A DNA stretch of 64,000 bases from Neobacillus rhizosphaerae (GTDB lineage Bacteria; Bacillota; Bacilli; Bacillales; Cytobacillaceae), in NCBI RefSeq assembly GCF_937468385.1, contig NZ_CALBWS010000024.1, forward strand, positions 22,151-86,150, written 5' to 3'. The translations under genes were made by a program, and so were the position numbers. Every line of letters starts with the position of its first letter. Within the stretch, counting starts at the first letter, position 1. Positions 53,332-62,475 of the stretch are shown piece by piece. The notes under the pieces are model-generated. The model was not told the DNA's origin, ran no database searches, and worked only from the letters and a program-made list of their open reading frames with translations.

Positions 53332-54363
53332 ATGGTAAAAGTACTTTATAACGGAGATATTCAAGAGGAAGTTTTACAAGGAAAAAAAATCGCAGTAATT
53401 GGTTATGGCTCACAAGGTCATGCACATGCTCTTAATTTAAAGGAAAGCGGCTTTGATGTTGTGGTTGGATTACGCGGCGGAAAATCATGGGATAAAGCGG
53501 TTGAAGATGGTGTTGATGTTCGCTCAGTTGCAGAAGCAACCGCGGCTGCAGACGTTGTAATGGTTCTTCTTCCAGACGAAATGCAGCCGAAGGTGTATGA
53601 AGAAAGCATCAAACCAAACCTGGAAGCAGGTAATGCCCTTGTTTTTGCCCATGGATTCAACGTTCATTTTAACCAAATCGTCCCGCCTGAGGATGTTGAC
53701 GTTTTTCTTGTTGCACCTAAAGGACCAGGACATTTAGTGCGTCGCACCTATACTGAAGGTGCCGGAGTTCCTGCCCTCTATGCCGTTTACCAAGATTACA
53801 CCGGCCAGGCACGCGATGTTGCTCTAGCCTATGCAAAGGGGATCGGTGCAGCTCGTGCCGGTGTTCTAGAAACTTCTTTCCAAGAAGAAACGGAAACAGA
53901 TCTTTTCGGGGAACAGGCTGTCCTTTGCGGTGGTACTACTGCCCTGATCAAAGCAGGATTCGAAACACTTGTCGAAGCTGGCTATCAGCCTGAGGTTGCC
54001 TACTTCGAGTGTTTACATGAATTGAAATTAATCGTTGACCTGTTATACGAGGGCGGCTTAGAAAACATGCGCTACTCGATTTCTGATACAGCCCAGTGGG
54101 GAGATTTCGTTTCGGGACCGCGTGTTGTGAACGATGATACAAAAGCACGGATGAAGGATATTTTAAAAGATATCCAAACTGGAGTATTTGCTAAAGGCTG
54201 GATCTTAGAAAACCAAGCAAACCGCCCGCAGTTTAACGCGATTAACCGCAGTGAAAACAACCATCCAATCGAAAAAGTTGGACGTGAGCTTCGCGCCCTA
54301 ATGCCATTTATTAAAAAGCCAGTAAATGCAAAGAAGGAAGTGGTGGTTCATGGTTCACGTTAA
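53332..54363 (+). CDS. ilvC: Ketol-acid reductoisomerase IlvC
   Basis: 343 residues, class I. The Rossmann motif is GYGSQGHAHALNLKESG. Metal ligands are in DLFGEQAVLCGG and ELKLIVDLLYEGG (Asp and Glu), and YSISDTAQWGD follows. Converts acetolactate by alkyl shift and NADPH-dependent reduction. GGATGA precedes the ATG 26 bp after ilvN. leuA starts within its last codons. Confidence 0.95.
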   Translation: MVKVLYNGDIQEEVLQGKKIAVIGYGSQGHAHALNLKESGFDVVVGLRGGKSWDKAVEDGVDVRSVAEATAAADVVMVLLPDEMQPKVYEESIKPNLEAGNALVFAHGFNVHFNQIVPPEDVDVFLVAPKGPGHLVRRTYTEGAGVPALYAVYQDYTGQARDVALAYAKGIGAARAGVLETSFQEETETDLFGEQAVLCGGTTALIKAGFETLVEAGYQPEVAYFECLHELKLIVDLLYEGGLENMRYSISDTAQWGDFVSGPRVVNDDTKARMKDILKDIQTGVFAKGWILENQANRPQFNAINRSENNHPIEKVGRELRALMPFIKKPVNAKKEVVVHGSR

Positions 54364-55894
54364 CATCTTTGATACAACCTTACGTGATGGTGAGCAGTCC
54401 CCTGGTGTGAATTTAAACCAGCTGGAAAAATTGGAAATTGCCAGACAGCTTGAGCGGTTTGGTGTGGACATCATGGAGGCCGGTTTCCCGGCTTCCTCCC
54501 AAGGAGATTTCGAAGCAGTCAGAACGATTGCCCAGACAATTAAAAATTCTTCCATCACAGGACTGGCACGGGCAACGAAAACGGACATTGACATTGCGTG
54601 GGATGCTTTAAAAGATGCAGCAGAACCAAGATTACATGTTTTCCTAGCAACCTCTCCTATCCATATGCAATATAAACTATTGAAATCACCGGAGGAAGTC
54701 ATCCAAACAGCCATAGACATGGTTTCTTACGCGAGAAAAAGATTCCCGCACGTCGAATGGTCTGCAGAGGATGCTTCCCGGTCTGATCTTGATTTTCTCG
54801 TTCGAATCATTACGAAAGTGATTGATGCTGGGGCAACCGTCATCAATCTACCAGATACGGTCGGTTATACAACACCTGAAGAATATGGTCGAATGTTCCG
54901 CTACATCCGGGAAAACGTCCCAAATATTCATAAAGTCGCTTTATCCTGTCATTGCCATGATGACTTAGGCATGGCTGTTGCCAATTCACTCGCTGCCATC
55001 GAAAACGGTGCCACTCAAGTGGAAGGTACAATTAACGGCATTGGTGAACGCGCCGGAAACGCATCATTAGAAGAAATTGCAGTTGCACTTAATATTCGTA
55101 AAGATAAGTATAATTTTACAAATAATCTTGTTTTAAAAGAAATCAAACGAACAAGCGATCTTGTCAGCCGTTTTACTGGAATGCTGGTTCCACCCAATAA
55201 AGCAGTGGTTGGAAAAAATGCCTTTGCCCATGAATCAGGTATTCATCAAGACGGTGTGTTAAAAAATACGTTAACTTATGAGATTATTACTCCTGAATTA
55301 GTTGGGGTCAAATCCAATGATTTGGTACTTGGCAAACATTCCGGACGCCATGCGTTCAAAGATAAAATCGAACAGATGGGATTTCACTTATTGCCGGAAA
55401 AGCTTGGCGAAGCGTTCACTTCTTTTAAACAATTAACTGATCGAAAAAAGGAAGTAACCGACGAGGATTTGTTTACGATTTTAACCGATATACAAACAGC
55501 AGTTGTTGATATAAAGAAATATGAGCTGGTAGCTTTTCAAGTGCAGTACGGTTCAGCTAATCTCCCTACTGCAACCGTTGCCCTCACTACTCCTGAAGGA
55601 ATTCGGGTCGAAACAGCCCGCACTGGTTCAGGAAGTGTCGAGGCTCTAATGAACACATTAGAAGCTCTGATTAAAGAAGAAATTCATCTGACTGACTTTA
55701 GATTAAGCTCAATAGGCCAGGGACGGGATGCTCTTGCTGAGGCACATGTAAAAATGACCGTGAATGGAAGCCCTGTAAGCGGTCGCGGCTCCGCGCAGGA
55801 TGTGTTGGAGGCTTCTGCAAAATCCTTTTTGAACGCCGTCAATCGCGTATTTTTCACCCATAATGCCGTCCTAAAAGAAACGGCAATGTTATAA
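54350..55894 (+). CDS. leuA: 2-isopropylmalate synthase LeuA
   Basis: About 514 residues, type 1. FDTTLRDGEQSPG at the N terminus, metal-binding HCHDDLGMAVANS and the conserved GTINGIGERAGNASLEE are present. The C-terminal regulatory domain (about 385-510) that binds leucine is complete. The frame opens earlier, but the ATG at 54350 matches family N termini (VHVNIFDTTLRDG) and overlaps ilvC by 14 nt. First committed step of leucine synthesis. Confidence 0.95.
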   Translation: MVHVNIFDTTLRDGEQSPGVNLNQLEKLEIARQLERFGVDIMEAGFPASSQGDFEAVRTIAQTIKNSSITGLARATKTDIDIAWDALKDAAEPRLHVFLATSPIHMQYKLLKSPEEVIQTAIDMVSYARKRFPHVEWSAEDASRSDLDFLVRIITKVIDAGATVINLPDTVGYTTPEEYGRMFRYIRENVPNIHKVALSCHCHDDLGMAVANSLAAIENGATQVEGTINGIGERAGNASLEEIAVALNIRKDKYNFTNNLVLKEIKRTSDLVSRFTGMLVPPNKAVVGKNAFAHESGIHQDGVLKNTLTYEIITPELVGVKSNDLVLGKHSGRHAFKDKIEQMGFHLLPEKLGEAFTSFKQLTDRKKEVTDEDLFTILTDIQTAVVDIKKYELVAFQVQYGSANLPTATVALTTPEGIRVETARTGSGSVEALMNTLEALIKEEIHLTDFRLSSIGQGRDALAEAHVKMTVNGSPVSGRGSAQDVLEASAKSFLNAVNRVFFTHNAVLKETAML

Positions 55895-55926
55895 ATCTGA
55901 ACTAAAAAAAAGAGGAGGTTGCTTCG

Positions 55927-57033
55927 ATGAAAAAAAGAATTGTCCTGCTTCCCGGTGATGGTATTGGCAAGGAAGTTATTGACTCTGCGAAAGATGTGTT
56001 AAGTGCAATTGCTGAAGAATTTAATCACTCTTTTAGCTTCGACACCCATGAAATCGGAGGAGCAGCCATAGACCAGTACGGCACACCCCTGCCAGAAACG
56101 ACTGTGGAAGCATGCACTCAAGCCGATGCTGTATTGCTTGGTGCCGTTGGTGGACCAAAATGGGATAACAATCCCTCCCATTTACGCCCTGAAAGAGGAT
56201 TACTTGGAATTCGGAAAGCTCTTGATTTATATGCCAATTTAAGGCCCATCAAAGGCTTTAAGAACCTTCTGCATGCCTCACCTTTAAAGGAAGAAGTGGT
56301 ATCAGGAAGCGACCTCCTTATTGTACGCGAATTAACAGGCGGACTTTATTTTGGAACACCAAGTGAACGACGTGACAACGGAAACGCTGTGGTAGATACT
56401 CTTTCCTATTCCCGTTCAGAGATTGAAAGAATCGTAGATAAGGGCTTTCAAGCAGCCCAACAGCGGCGCGGACTACTTACATCGGTTGATAAAGCTAACG
56501 TGCTTGAGTCTAGCAAGCTATGGCGCGAAATTGTCGAAGAGAAAAAAGCCCAGTATCCAGACGTGGCCGTTGAACATGTTTTAGTCGATGCTGCCGCAAT
56601 GAAATTGATCACGAACCCTACCCAGTTCGATGTCATCGTTACTGAGAATCTATTCGGAGACATCTTAAGCGACGAAGCTTCCGTTTTAACAGGATCGCTT
56701 GGCATGCTCCCTTCTGCAAGCTTGCGAGAGGATGGGGTTGGGCTTTACGAACCTGTTCACGGCTCAGCGCCAGACATCGCCGGAAAAGGAGTCGCCAATC
56801 CAGTCGCGATGATTTTATCCACTGCCCTTATGCTCAGATATTCATTCAAATTGGATGACGAAGCGAAAGTGATTGAAGATGCTGTTCAATCCGTACTAGA
56901 TGCTGGCTTCCATACAGCGGACCTCCAAGTTGCAGATGGACGCCTTGTTGGTACCTTTGAAATGACCAAACTCATTGTCGATTATATTAAATCACAAAAT
57001 GCTTCGAAGTGTATCGCAAGCTGTTATTTTTGA
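55927..57033 (+). CDS. leuB: 3-isopropylmalate dehydrogenase LeuB
   Basis: 368 residues. Begins LLPGDGIGKEV. The substrate site has RELTGGLYFG, and the signature is NLFGDILSDEASVLTGSLGMLPSASL. The C terminus ends in a few odd residues (CIASCYF) beyond the family core, perhaps a short extension. NAD-dependent oxidative decarboxylation of 3-isopropylmalate. GAGGAGG precedes the ATG. It is separated from leuC by 190 bp that contains array 5. Confidence 0.95.
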   Translation: MKKRIVLLPGDGIGKEVIDSAKDVLSAIAEEFNHSFSFDTHEIGGAAIDQYGTPLPETTVEACTQADAVLLGAVGGPKWDNNPSHLRPERGLLGIRKALDLYANLRPIKGFKNLLHASPLKEEVVSGSDLLIVRELTGGLYFGTPSERRDNGNAVVDTLSYSRSEIERIVDKGFQAAQQRRGLLTSVDKANVLESSKLWREIVEEKKAQYPDVAVEHVLVDAAAMKLITNPTQFDVIVTENLFGDILSDEASVLTGSLGMLPSASLREDGVGLYEPVHGSAPDIAGKGVANPVAMILSTALMLRYSFKLDDEAKVIEDAVQSVLDAGFHTADLQVADGRLVGTFEMTKLIVDYIKSQNASKCIASCYF

Positions 57034-57078
57034 GTGTGGGCACCCGCTAGGCTGAATGAGACCTGGCGGTTTTCCCTT

Positions 57079-57161
57079 ATTAAAGTGGGGGATTCGCTAG
57101 TAAAGTGAAGTTATCCGACAGTAAGGCGGAGTTTTACGACAGTAGCATGAATTAATCCTTT
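57079..57161. repeat. Degenerate tandem array, period about 21 bp (array 5)
   Basis: Four units: ATTAAAGTGGGGGATTCGCT (20 bp), AGTAAAGTGAAGTTATCCGAC, AGTAAGGCGGAGTTTTACGAC and AGTAGCATGAATTAATCC. They lie between leuB and leuC within an otherwise compact operon. Confidence 0.7.
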
Positions 57162-57223
57162 GAAGACACACAGGGGGCCACTATCCCCTCTCTGATAAAT
57201 CTATTAACGTGAGGAAGGAAGCT

Positions 57224-58642
57224 ATGCAAACACCAAAAACGATTATCCAAAAAATTTGGGAGCAGCATGTTGTCCAGCATGAACAAGGAAAGCCCGATTT
57301 ACTTTATATTGATTTGCATCTCGTTCACGAAGTGACCTCTCCTCAGGCATTTGAAGGTTTACGAATGAACGGGCGCACCGTTCGTCAACCGAATCTCACC
57401 TTTGCGACGATGGATCATAATGTTCCTACCCGTGAACGCCATATTATCAAGGACCAAGTCTCTAAGACTCAAATGGATACATTAAAACATAATTGTCAGG
57501 AATTTGGCATTACACTTGCTGACATTCATCACCCTGATAACGGGATTGTCCATGTAATTGGTCCGGAACTTGGTCTCACCCAGCCCGGAAAAACTATTGT
57601 TTGCGGTGATAGTCATACGTCGACACATGGGGCGTTCGGTGCTCTCGCTTTTGGAATTGGTACGAGCGAAGTCGAACATGTCCTTGCCACACAAACGCTT
57701 TGGCAAGCACCACCAAAAACACTTAACGTAAAAGTCAATGGTGAGCTTGGGACGGGCGTAACAGCGAAAGACTTAATTCTTGCGATTATTGGAAAATATG
57801 GTGTCCAGTTTGGAACCGGCTATGTGATGGAATATACAGGTACAGCAATTCGTGCCCTCTCAATGGAAGAACGGATGACGGTTTGTAACATGTCGATTGA
57901 GGCTGGCGCTAGAGCAGGACTCATTACACCCGATGAAACCACTTTTGAATACTTACGGGGAAGGCGACATGTCCCTCAAGGTGAAGCGTTCGAGGAAGCG
58001 GTTGCCAAATGGAGGGAACTTGCCACTGATGAAGGTGCGACCTATGATGCAGTCGTTGAGATTGAAGCCGCCGAAGTCGAGCCGCAGGTTACCTGGGGCA
58101 CAAATCCAGGCATGTGTATTCCGATTACCGCAAATGTTCCAAGTCCAACCGAAGCAGTGAAAACCAGCAAGAAGGACGAAATCACCCGGGCACTTGAATA
58201 CATGGGCCTTGAAGCGGGTCAACCCATTTCAAGTGTGAAAATAGACCATGTCTTTATCGGTTCCTGTACTAATTCCAGGTTAAGCGACTTACGTAAAGCA
58301 GCTGAGGTTATTCGTGGCCGCAAAGTTAGTCATGCTGTTACCGCCATCGTCGTTCCTGGTTCGTTTAGCATCAAGCTTGCTGCAGAAAAAGAAGGACTTG
58401 ATGTGGTCTTTAAAGATGCTGGCTTTGAATGGCGTGAAGCCGGATGCAGTATGTGCTTGGCGATGAATGATGATATTTTATCACCAGGAGATCGCTGCGC
58501 CTCCACTTCGAACCGCAATTTTGAAGGGCGCCAAGGAAACGGAGCTCGAACACATCTTGTCAGTCCTGAAATGGCAGCTGCTGCCGCGGTTGCCGGTCAT
58601 TTTGTTGATGTCCGACAGTTCACTGCACAGGAGGTTGGTTAA
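57224..58642 (+). CDS. leuC: 3-isopropylmalate dehydratase large subunit LeuC
   Basis: About 472 residues, aconitase family. VCGDSHTSTHGAFGALAFGIG carries one conserved region; the Fe-S cysteines are in GSCTNSRLSD and EAGCSMCLAMN. Start ATG 57224 follows AAGGAAG; a GTG at 57209 lies upstream in frame without its own site. Isomerises 2- to 3-isopropylmalate together with LeuD, 3 nt downstream. Confidence 0.95.
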   Translation: MQTPKTIIQKIWEQHVVQHEQGKPDLLYIDLHLVHEVTSPQAFEGLRMNGRTVRQPNLTFATMDHNVPTRERHIIKDQVSKTQMDTLKHNCQEFGITLADIHHPDNGIVHVIGPELGLTQPGKTIVCGDSHTSTHGAFGALAFGIGTSEVEHVLATQTLWQAPPKTLNVKVNGELGTGVTAKDLILAIIGKYGVQFGTGYVMEYTGTAIRALSMEERMTVCNMSIEAGARAGLITPDETTFEYLRGRRHVPQGEAFEEAVAKWRELATDEGATYDAVVEIEAAEVEPQVTWGTNPGMCIPITANVPSPTEAVKTSKKDEITRALEYMGLEAGQPISSVKIDHVFIGSCTNSRLSDLRKAAEVIRGRKVSHAVTAIVVPGSFSIKLAAEKEGLDVVFKDAGFEWREAGCSMCLAMNDDILSPGDRCASTSNRNFEGRQGNGARTHLVSPEMAAAAAVAGHFVDVRQFTAQEVG

Positions 58643-58645
58643 ATT

Positions 58646-59236
58646 ATGGAACCGCTACGTACTCACAAAGGCCTTGTTTGTCCCTTAAATCGGACCAATG
58701 TCGACACAGACCAAATTATTCCGAAGCAATTCCTTAAGCGAATCGAACGCAGCGGCTTTGGACAATTTTTATTTTATCATTGGCGTTTTGATGACAATGG
58801 AAATCCGCGTCCGGATTTTCCTTTGAATGATGCAAAATATAAAGACGCATCCATTTTAGTAGCCGGCGAAAACTTTGGCTGCGGCTCCTCTCGTGAACAT
58901 GCTCCCTGGGCTGTTCAGGATTTTGGCTTCAAGGTCATTATCGCCCCAAGCTATGCTGATATTTTTAAAAACAACTGCGTAAAAAATGGCATCCTCGCGA
59001 TTCAGGCGAGTGAGGAACAAGTTCAAGCTATCATGGAAAAAGCTGAATCTGAAGGTTATACATTAACAGTCAACCTTGAGGAACAAGTAGTTTATGATCA
59101 TGAAGGCCTTGAAGTTAAATTCGATATCGCTCCCTACCCTAAGCAAATGCTGCTCAACGGCTGGGACGAAATCGGGGTGACTCTAACCTATGAAGAAAAA
59201 ATTAATCATTATGAACTTGTCCATCAACAACCATGA
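58646..59236 (+). CDS. leuD: 3-isopropylmalate dehydratase small subunit LeuD
   Basis: 196 residues. The swivel-domain motif FGCGSSREHAPWAV and the preceding NRTNVDTDQIIPKQFLK are typical. AGGAGG lies 12 nt before the ATG in the end of leuC. Last gene of the operon, followed by a strong terminator. Confidence 0.95.
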   Translation: MEPLRTHKGLVCPLNRTNVDTDQIIPKQFLKRIERSGFGQFLFYHWRFDDNGNPRPDFPLNDAKYKDASILVAGENFGCGSSREHAPWAVQDFGFKVIIAPSYADIFKNNCVKNGILAIQASEEQVQAIMEKAESEGYTLTVNLEEQVVYDHEGLEVKFDIAPYPKQMLLNGWDEIGVTLTYEEKINHYELVHQQP

Positions 59237-59238
59237 TT

Positions 59239-59282
59239 AAAGGTGTCAGGCACTTACAATGTTGGTGCCTGACACCTTTTTA
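59239..59282 (+). terminator. Terminator of the ilv-leu operon
   Basis: AAAGGTGTCAGGCAC and GTGCCTGACACCTTT, a 15-bp perfect stem with an 11-nt loop and a T-rich end. The GGTGCCTGACACC core recurs at 61480. Confidence 0.9.
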
Positions 59283-59385
59283 TTTCTATTGTTCTATTGC
59301 CGCCCTTTTTATCCAATACATAGAACTCCCCCTTACAATGCTTAAATGATTATATTCACTAGAAAATGTTTATTTCCTCTATAAA

Positions 59386-59423
59386 AAAATAAAAGCCCTA
59401 CTCCTTTTAGGAGTAAAGCTCTC
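59386..59423 (-). terminator. Terminator of the DUF3892 gene
   Basis: GAGCTTTACTCC-TAAA-AGGAGTAGGGCTT on the minus strand, then TTTATTTTTTT. Confidence 0.75.
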
Positions 59424-59445
59424 GTTTTTACTTCATTTTTTTTAC

Positions 59446-59760
59446 CTAAAATTCCGGCAATTGATCAAGATTATTTTCCTTTATCCCGTCTGGTTCACTT
59501 CGAATAATATCTCTCCCATATTTGTGAAAAACATCGATATGAGCAATCTTCCCTGCCTTCGCTTCCTCTAAGGCCGTTATATAATCCAATTCCCGCCCGG
59601 TATTTGTCTTAAAAGCAATAAGATCCCCATCGTTATTTTTCCTGACTCCTACAAACTCTTCTTTTCCATCATGATTCGTTTGGTTCGCTTCCATTTGGTC
59701 CTGTTGGTCACTTTGCTGCTTATATTGTTCGTAAATTTTTTCAAATTCCTGTTCCATCAT
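59446..59760 (-). CDS. DUF3892 domain protein
   Basis: About 104 residues. The N-terminal half is a charged helix with many Q/E/K residues; the C-terminal part reads EFVGVRKNNDGDLIAFKTNTGRELDY then ALEEAKAGKIAHIDVFHK, which matches DUF3892, a short strand-rich domain of unknown role. The ATG at 59760 has GGAGG 5 nt upstream; the frame is open to 59811 but that extension contains the site. Confidence 0.72.
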   Translation of the reverse strand: MMEQEFEKIYEQYKQQSDQQDQMEANQTNHDGKEEFVGVRKNNDGDLIAFKTNTGRELDYITALEEAKAGKIAHIDVFHKYGRDIIRSEPDGIKENNLDQLPEF

Positions 59761-59909
59761 TTCCACCTCCGAACATTTGTTAGTATTATTCTTTTTGAAA
59801 AATTTATCCAAGGGTTTAAAAGTGTCAGAAACTTGTCAAAATTAACTTAATCGATCAAAAAACTCTAATATTTCATGTGGTATAATTTACCTGATTGGGA
59901 GGCGATTTA

Positions 59910-60659
59910 ATGGAACCATTAGAAGAATATGCTTGGTTTTATATTCGGAACCATCACCAACAGGGACCTGTGGGATTGTTTGAGCTAAAAAAATTGTTTG
60001 AACAAGGAATATTATCCGCTAACACATTTATTTGGACAAAAAACATGCAATGCTGGCAAATGGCCAAAACGCTTGACCTATTTTACGGCATTATTCCCAA
60101 AACCGAGCTGGAGGAACAAGTTCCAAAGAATTATGCTATTGATTGGGAAGAAGTAAAAAAGGATACCTATCCCAATGGAAGACCCGCTGTACGATACCTT
60201 GCCAGGTTTTTCGATCTCTCACTATTTTCACTTTTCCTAATCACCTTTGTATCCATCTTCTCTCCTAAATTCATTCTAGAATCTTCAGAAATCTTTATTT
60301 TTATGTTTAGCCTTATTCTCTATATTATAGTCGAGGCCGTCATTCTTTCGATTTTTGGTAATACGTTAGGAAAGGCCATTCTTAATACAAGACTTAGAAC
60401 GGTTAACGGAGAACCAATTGATTTTCTCACCGCACTCAAGAGAAGTATTTTTGTTAATGCTGCTGGTATGGGGTTAGGAATTCCCATTATTAATTTCATT
60501 TGCTTTTATTTTTCTTATTTTGATCTTAAAAAGAATGGAAAATCCACCTGGGACGAACAAATCGGAACAGTTGTTTTATATGGTCAAGTTAATTTAACGA
60601 GGATTCTGTTCGTTAGCCTATTTCCGATTGCACTTCTGGTGGCTGGGGCCCTTATCTAG
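59910..60659 (+). CDS. GYF_2-RDD membrane protein
   Basis: About 249 residues. Residues 5-60 form a GYF_2 domain (YIRNHHQQGPVGLFELKKLFEQG), cytoplasmic, with the W of TFIWTKNMQCWQMAKT. A charged linker follows, then the RDD domain with four or so membrane helices starting RPAVRYLARFFDLSLF, ending in an extra C-terminal helix. Such fusions occur in many bacteria; function unknown (RDD proteins may be transporters). The ATG at 59910 follows GGGAGG. Single gene. Confidence 0.82.
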   Translation: MEPLEEYAWFYIRNHHQQGPVGLFELKKLFEQGILSANTFIWTKNMQCWQMAKTLDLFYGIIPKTELEEQVPKNYAIDWEEVKKDTYPNGRPAVRYLARFFDLSLFSLFLITFVSIFSPKFILESSEIFIFMFSLILYIIVEAVILSIFGNTLGKAILNTRLRTVNGEPIDFLTALKRSIFVNAAGMGLGIPIINFICFYFSYFDLKKNGKSTWDEQIGTVVLYGQVNLTRILFVSLFPIALLVAGALI

Positions 60660-60842
60660 ACTCTTCATTTGTGAATAAATGAACAAAACTATTTAAAAGA
60701 AGCCCTTGATAAAAAATATTAACGTGGATAATATGAATGAAAATCGAGTAGTGAAGGAAAGCTCAGGAGAATACTTTTCATCGTAGAGAATATATACAGA
60801 ATAGGAATCTAAGTACGTACTTTCTGGTGAAGGGGAAATCTC

Positions 60843-61358
60843 ATGAATAAATTAGTAAATGACAATCTGTATGAAACGAGAAATATCCTAATAAAGGAGA
60901 TTACTTTATTAAGTGATGCTCAATTTAATAGTAAGCCTGATTTGAATCAGTGGAGTATATCACAAGTTTGCCATCACTTAGTTTTAGTGGAAGAGGCATC
61001 TATAAAGGCTATTGCATGGGGATTAAAAGAGATTGATAGTACTCAAAAAGAACGCAAAAAAGTTCACCTTATATTATTGGATAGAACGAAAAAGCTTAAA
61101 GCTCCAAAAATCGTTGAACCAGATGTAGAACCATTTGAAGTTCAGCAAATAATTGATTTGTTAAACGATTCGAGAAAAAAATTGATGACTTTTCTTAGTA
61201 CTATAGAAGATAAATCCATATTGGCGGAAAAATCAGTGAAGCATCCTGCTTTTGGTGAATTACCTCTTGATCAATGGATTGAACAGATATATTTGCATGA
61301 ACAGCGACACATTGAACAAATAAAAGAGATAAAATTACTTTTAGATGCGAGGCACTAA
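60843..61358 (+). CDS. DinB family protein
   Basis: 171 residues, a four-helix bundle. Expected metal ligands are the His in VCHHLVLVEEA (helix 2) and the two in HEQRHIEQI (helix 4). DinB-like proteins are metal-binding thiol-transferase relatives, often stress related. GAAGGGGAAA precedes the ATG. No operon partner. Confidence 0.82.
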   Translation: MNKLVNDNLYETRNILIKEITLLSDAQFNSKPDLNQWSISQVCHHLVLVEEASIKAIAWGLKEIDSTQKERKKVHLILLDRTKKLKAPKIVEPDVEPFEVQQIIDLLNDSRKKLMTFLSTIEDKSILAEKSVKHPAFGELPLDQWIEQIYLHEQRHIEQIKEIKLLLDARH

Positions 61359-61479
61359 ACTTATGATTATAAGCTATAAAGGGGATTATTCATTAAGCGT
61401 AGCTATTGAAGATAGAGGTGAGGAACCAGTCATAGAGATACCAGAACTGTCCGCCTCACGAAGACATTTGTCCACAAAT

Positions 61480-61492
61480 GGTGCCTGACACC
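61480..61492. repeat. GGTGCCTGACACC palindrome
   Basis: The same 13-bp palindrome forms the core of the ilv-leu terminator (59239-59282). Here it follows ACATTTGTCCACAAAT, itself a short inverted repeat, and there is no T run. Such copies are frequent in Bacillaceae (general knowledge). Confidence 0.45.
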
Positions 61493-61511
61493 ATAACTCT
61501 GACTCCAAAAC

Positions 61512-61548
61512 AAATCCGGCACCTATTTGAATAGGTGCCGGATTTTTA
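61512..61548. terminator. Terminator between DinB and double-VOC genes
   Basis: AAATCCGGCACCTATT and AATAGGTGCCGGATTT, a 16-bp stem, with TTTTTAG after it on the plus strand. It is close to the stop of the convergent VOC gene at 61560, so it may serve both. Confidence 0.8.
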
Positions 61549-61559
61549 GTTAGTCATTT

Positions 61560-62273
61560 TTACCCATTATAGATTCCAATCACATTTCCATCGAGGTCTA
61601 AGAATTGCGCAAATGTACCGAAATCAGGGATTGCCGTTTCTGGTACGATCACTTTCCCACCCAGTTGGCTTACTTTTTCTATACAAGCTGAAATATCAGC
61701 CACTTTAATATAAAGGGTCAGATAGGTAGGTTCCTCGCGTGTCCAATTATAAATAAGACCATTTAACCCAGCGTCCTCTCCAGAAATACTCATGACCGGT
61801 CCATCGTCGGTAATCCTCCAATTGAAGACGGTCTGATAAAACTTTTGTGAACTGCTTCCTTCTCTGGAGGCAATTTCGAAAAAACTAATATGATTTACAG
61901 CAATATTATCCATACTCTGACTGTTTTTGTGCTCGCTACCTCTATAAGCCCCAACGATATTCCCATCTGGATCGACGAATTGAGCAATCGAGCCACCTGT
62001 TGGAACTGCCATTTCCGGTAGGATGACACTCCCGCCCATTTCCTCGACTTTCGCCAAACATTCCTCAATGTTGTCCACATTCACATAAATGCTGACATGT
62101 GTCGGATGGTCTTTATGCGGCCATTTAAGAATGTGACCGTTTAGTCCTGCATCAGAAATTTGCAATAATGGACCCACGTCAGTTATTTTCCAATTAAAAA
62201 GGTTTTCATAAAAGCTTTTCGCCCGGTTTCCGTCCCTTGCTGCAATTACAAACATTTCAATCGTTTGTCCCAT
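61560..62273 (-). CDS. Double VOC-domain protein
   Basis: 237 residues made of two similar glyoxalase/VOC domains (about 1-115 and 122-237). Both contain F/YENLFNWKITD-like starts (FYENLFNWKITDVGP; FYQTVFNWRITDDGP) and end with Q-F-x-D-x-D-G-N (AQFVDPDGNIVGAY; AQFLDLDGNVIGIY). So an internal duplication is evident. The CFP30B-like class occurs in many soil bacteria; function unknown. Confidence 0.88.
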   Translation of the reverse strand: MGQTIEMFVIAARDGNRAKSFYENLFNWKITDVGPLLQISDAGLNGHILKWPHKDHPTHVSIYVNVDNIEECLAKVEEMGGSVILPEMAVPTGGSIAQFVDPDGNIVGAYRGSEHKNSQSMDNIAVNHISFFEIASREGSSSQKFYQTVFNWRITDDGPVMSISGEDAGLNGLIYNWTREEPTYLTLYIKVADISACIEKVSQLGGKVIVPETAIPDFGTFAQFLDLDGNVIGIYNG

Positions 62274-62475
62274 TTTTAGCCACTCCCGTTCTACTTTCTT
62301 AAGCGCTATACTCTCAGCTTTCAGTATTAGCTAAATTCCCCATTTCATAAACCATTTTTAGTATATATGAATCTTAATTCTACTTCATTATGCTCATTTC
62401 CTTCCAAGGAAGTCAGAGTTTCATTAAAAACAAGCTATAATATGCGAATCCATTTTTTTAGGGGAGTCTAAAAGG

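Noticed and set aside
61363..61488. 41-residue frame after dinB
   Set aside because: No ribosome binding site, no recognised family, and it ends in the dispersed palindrome.
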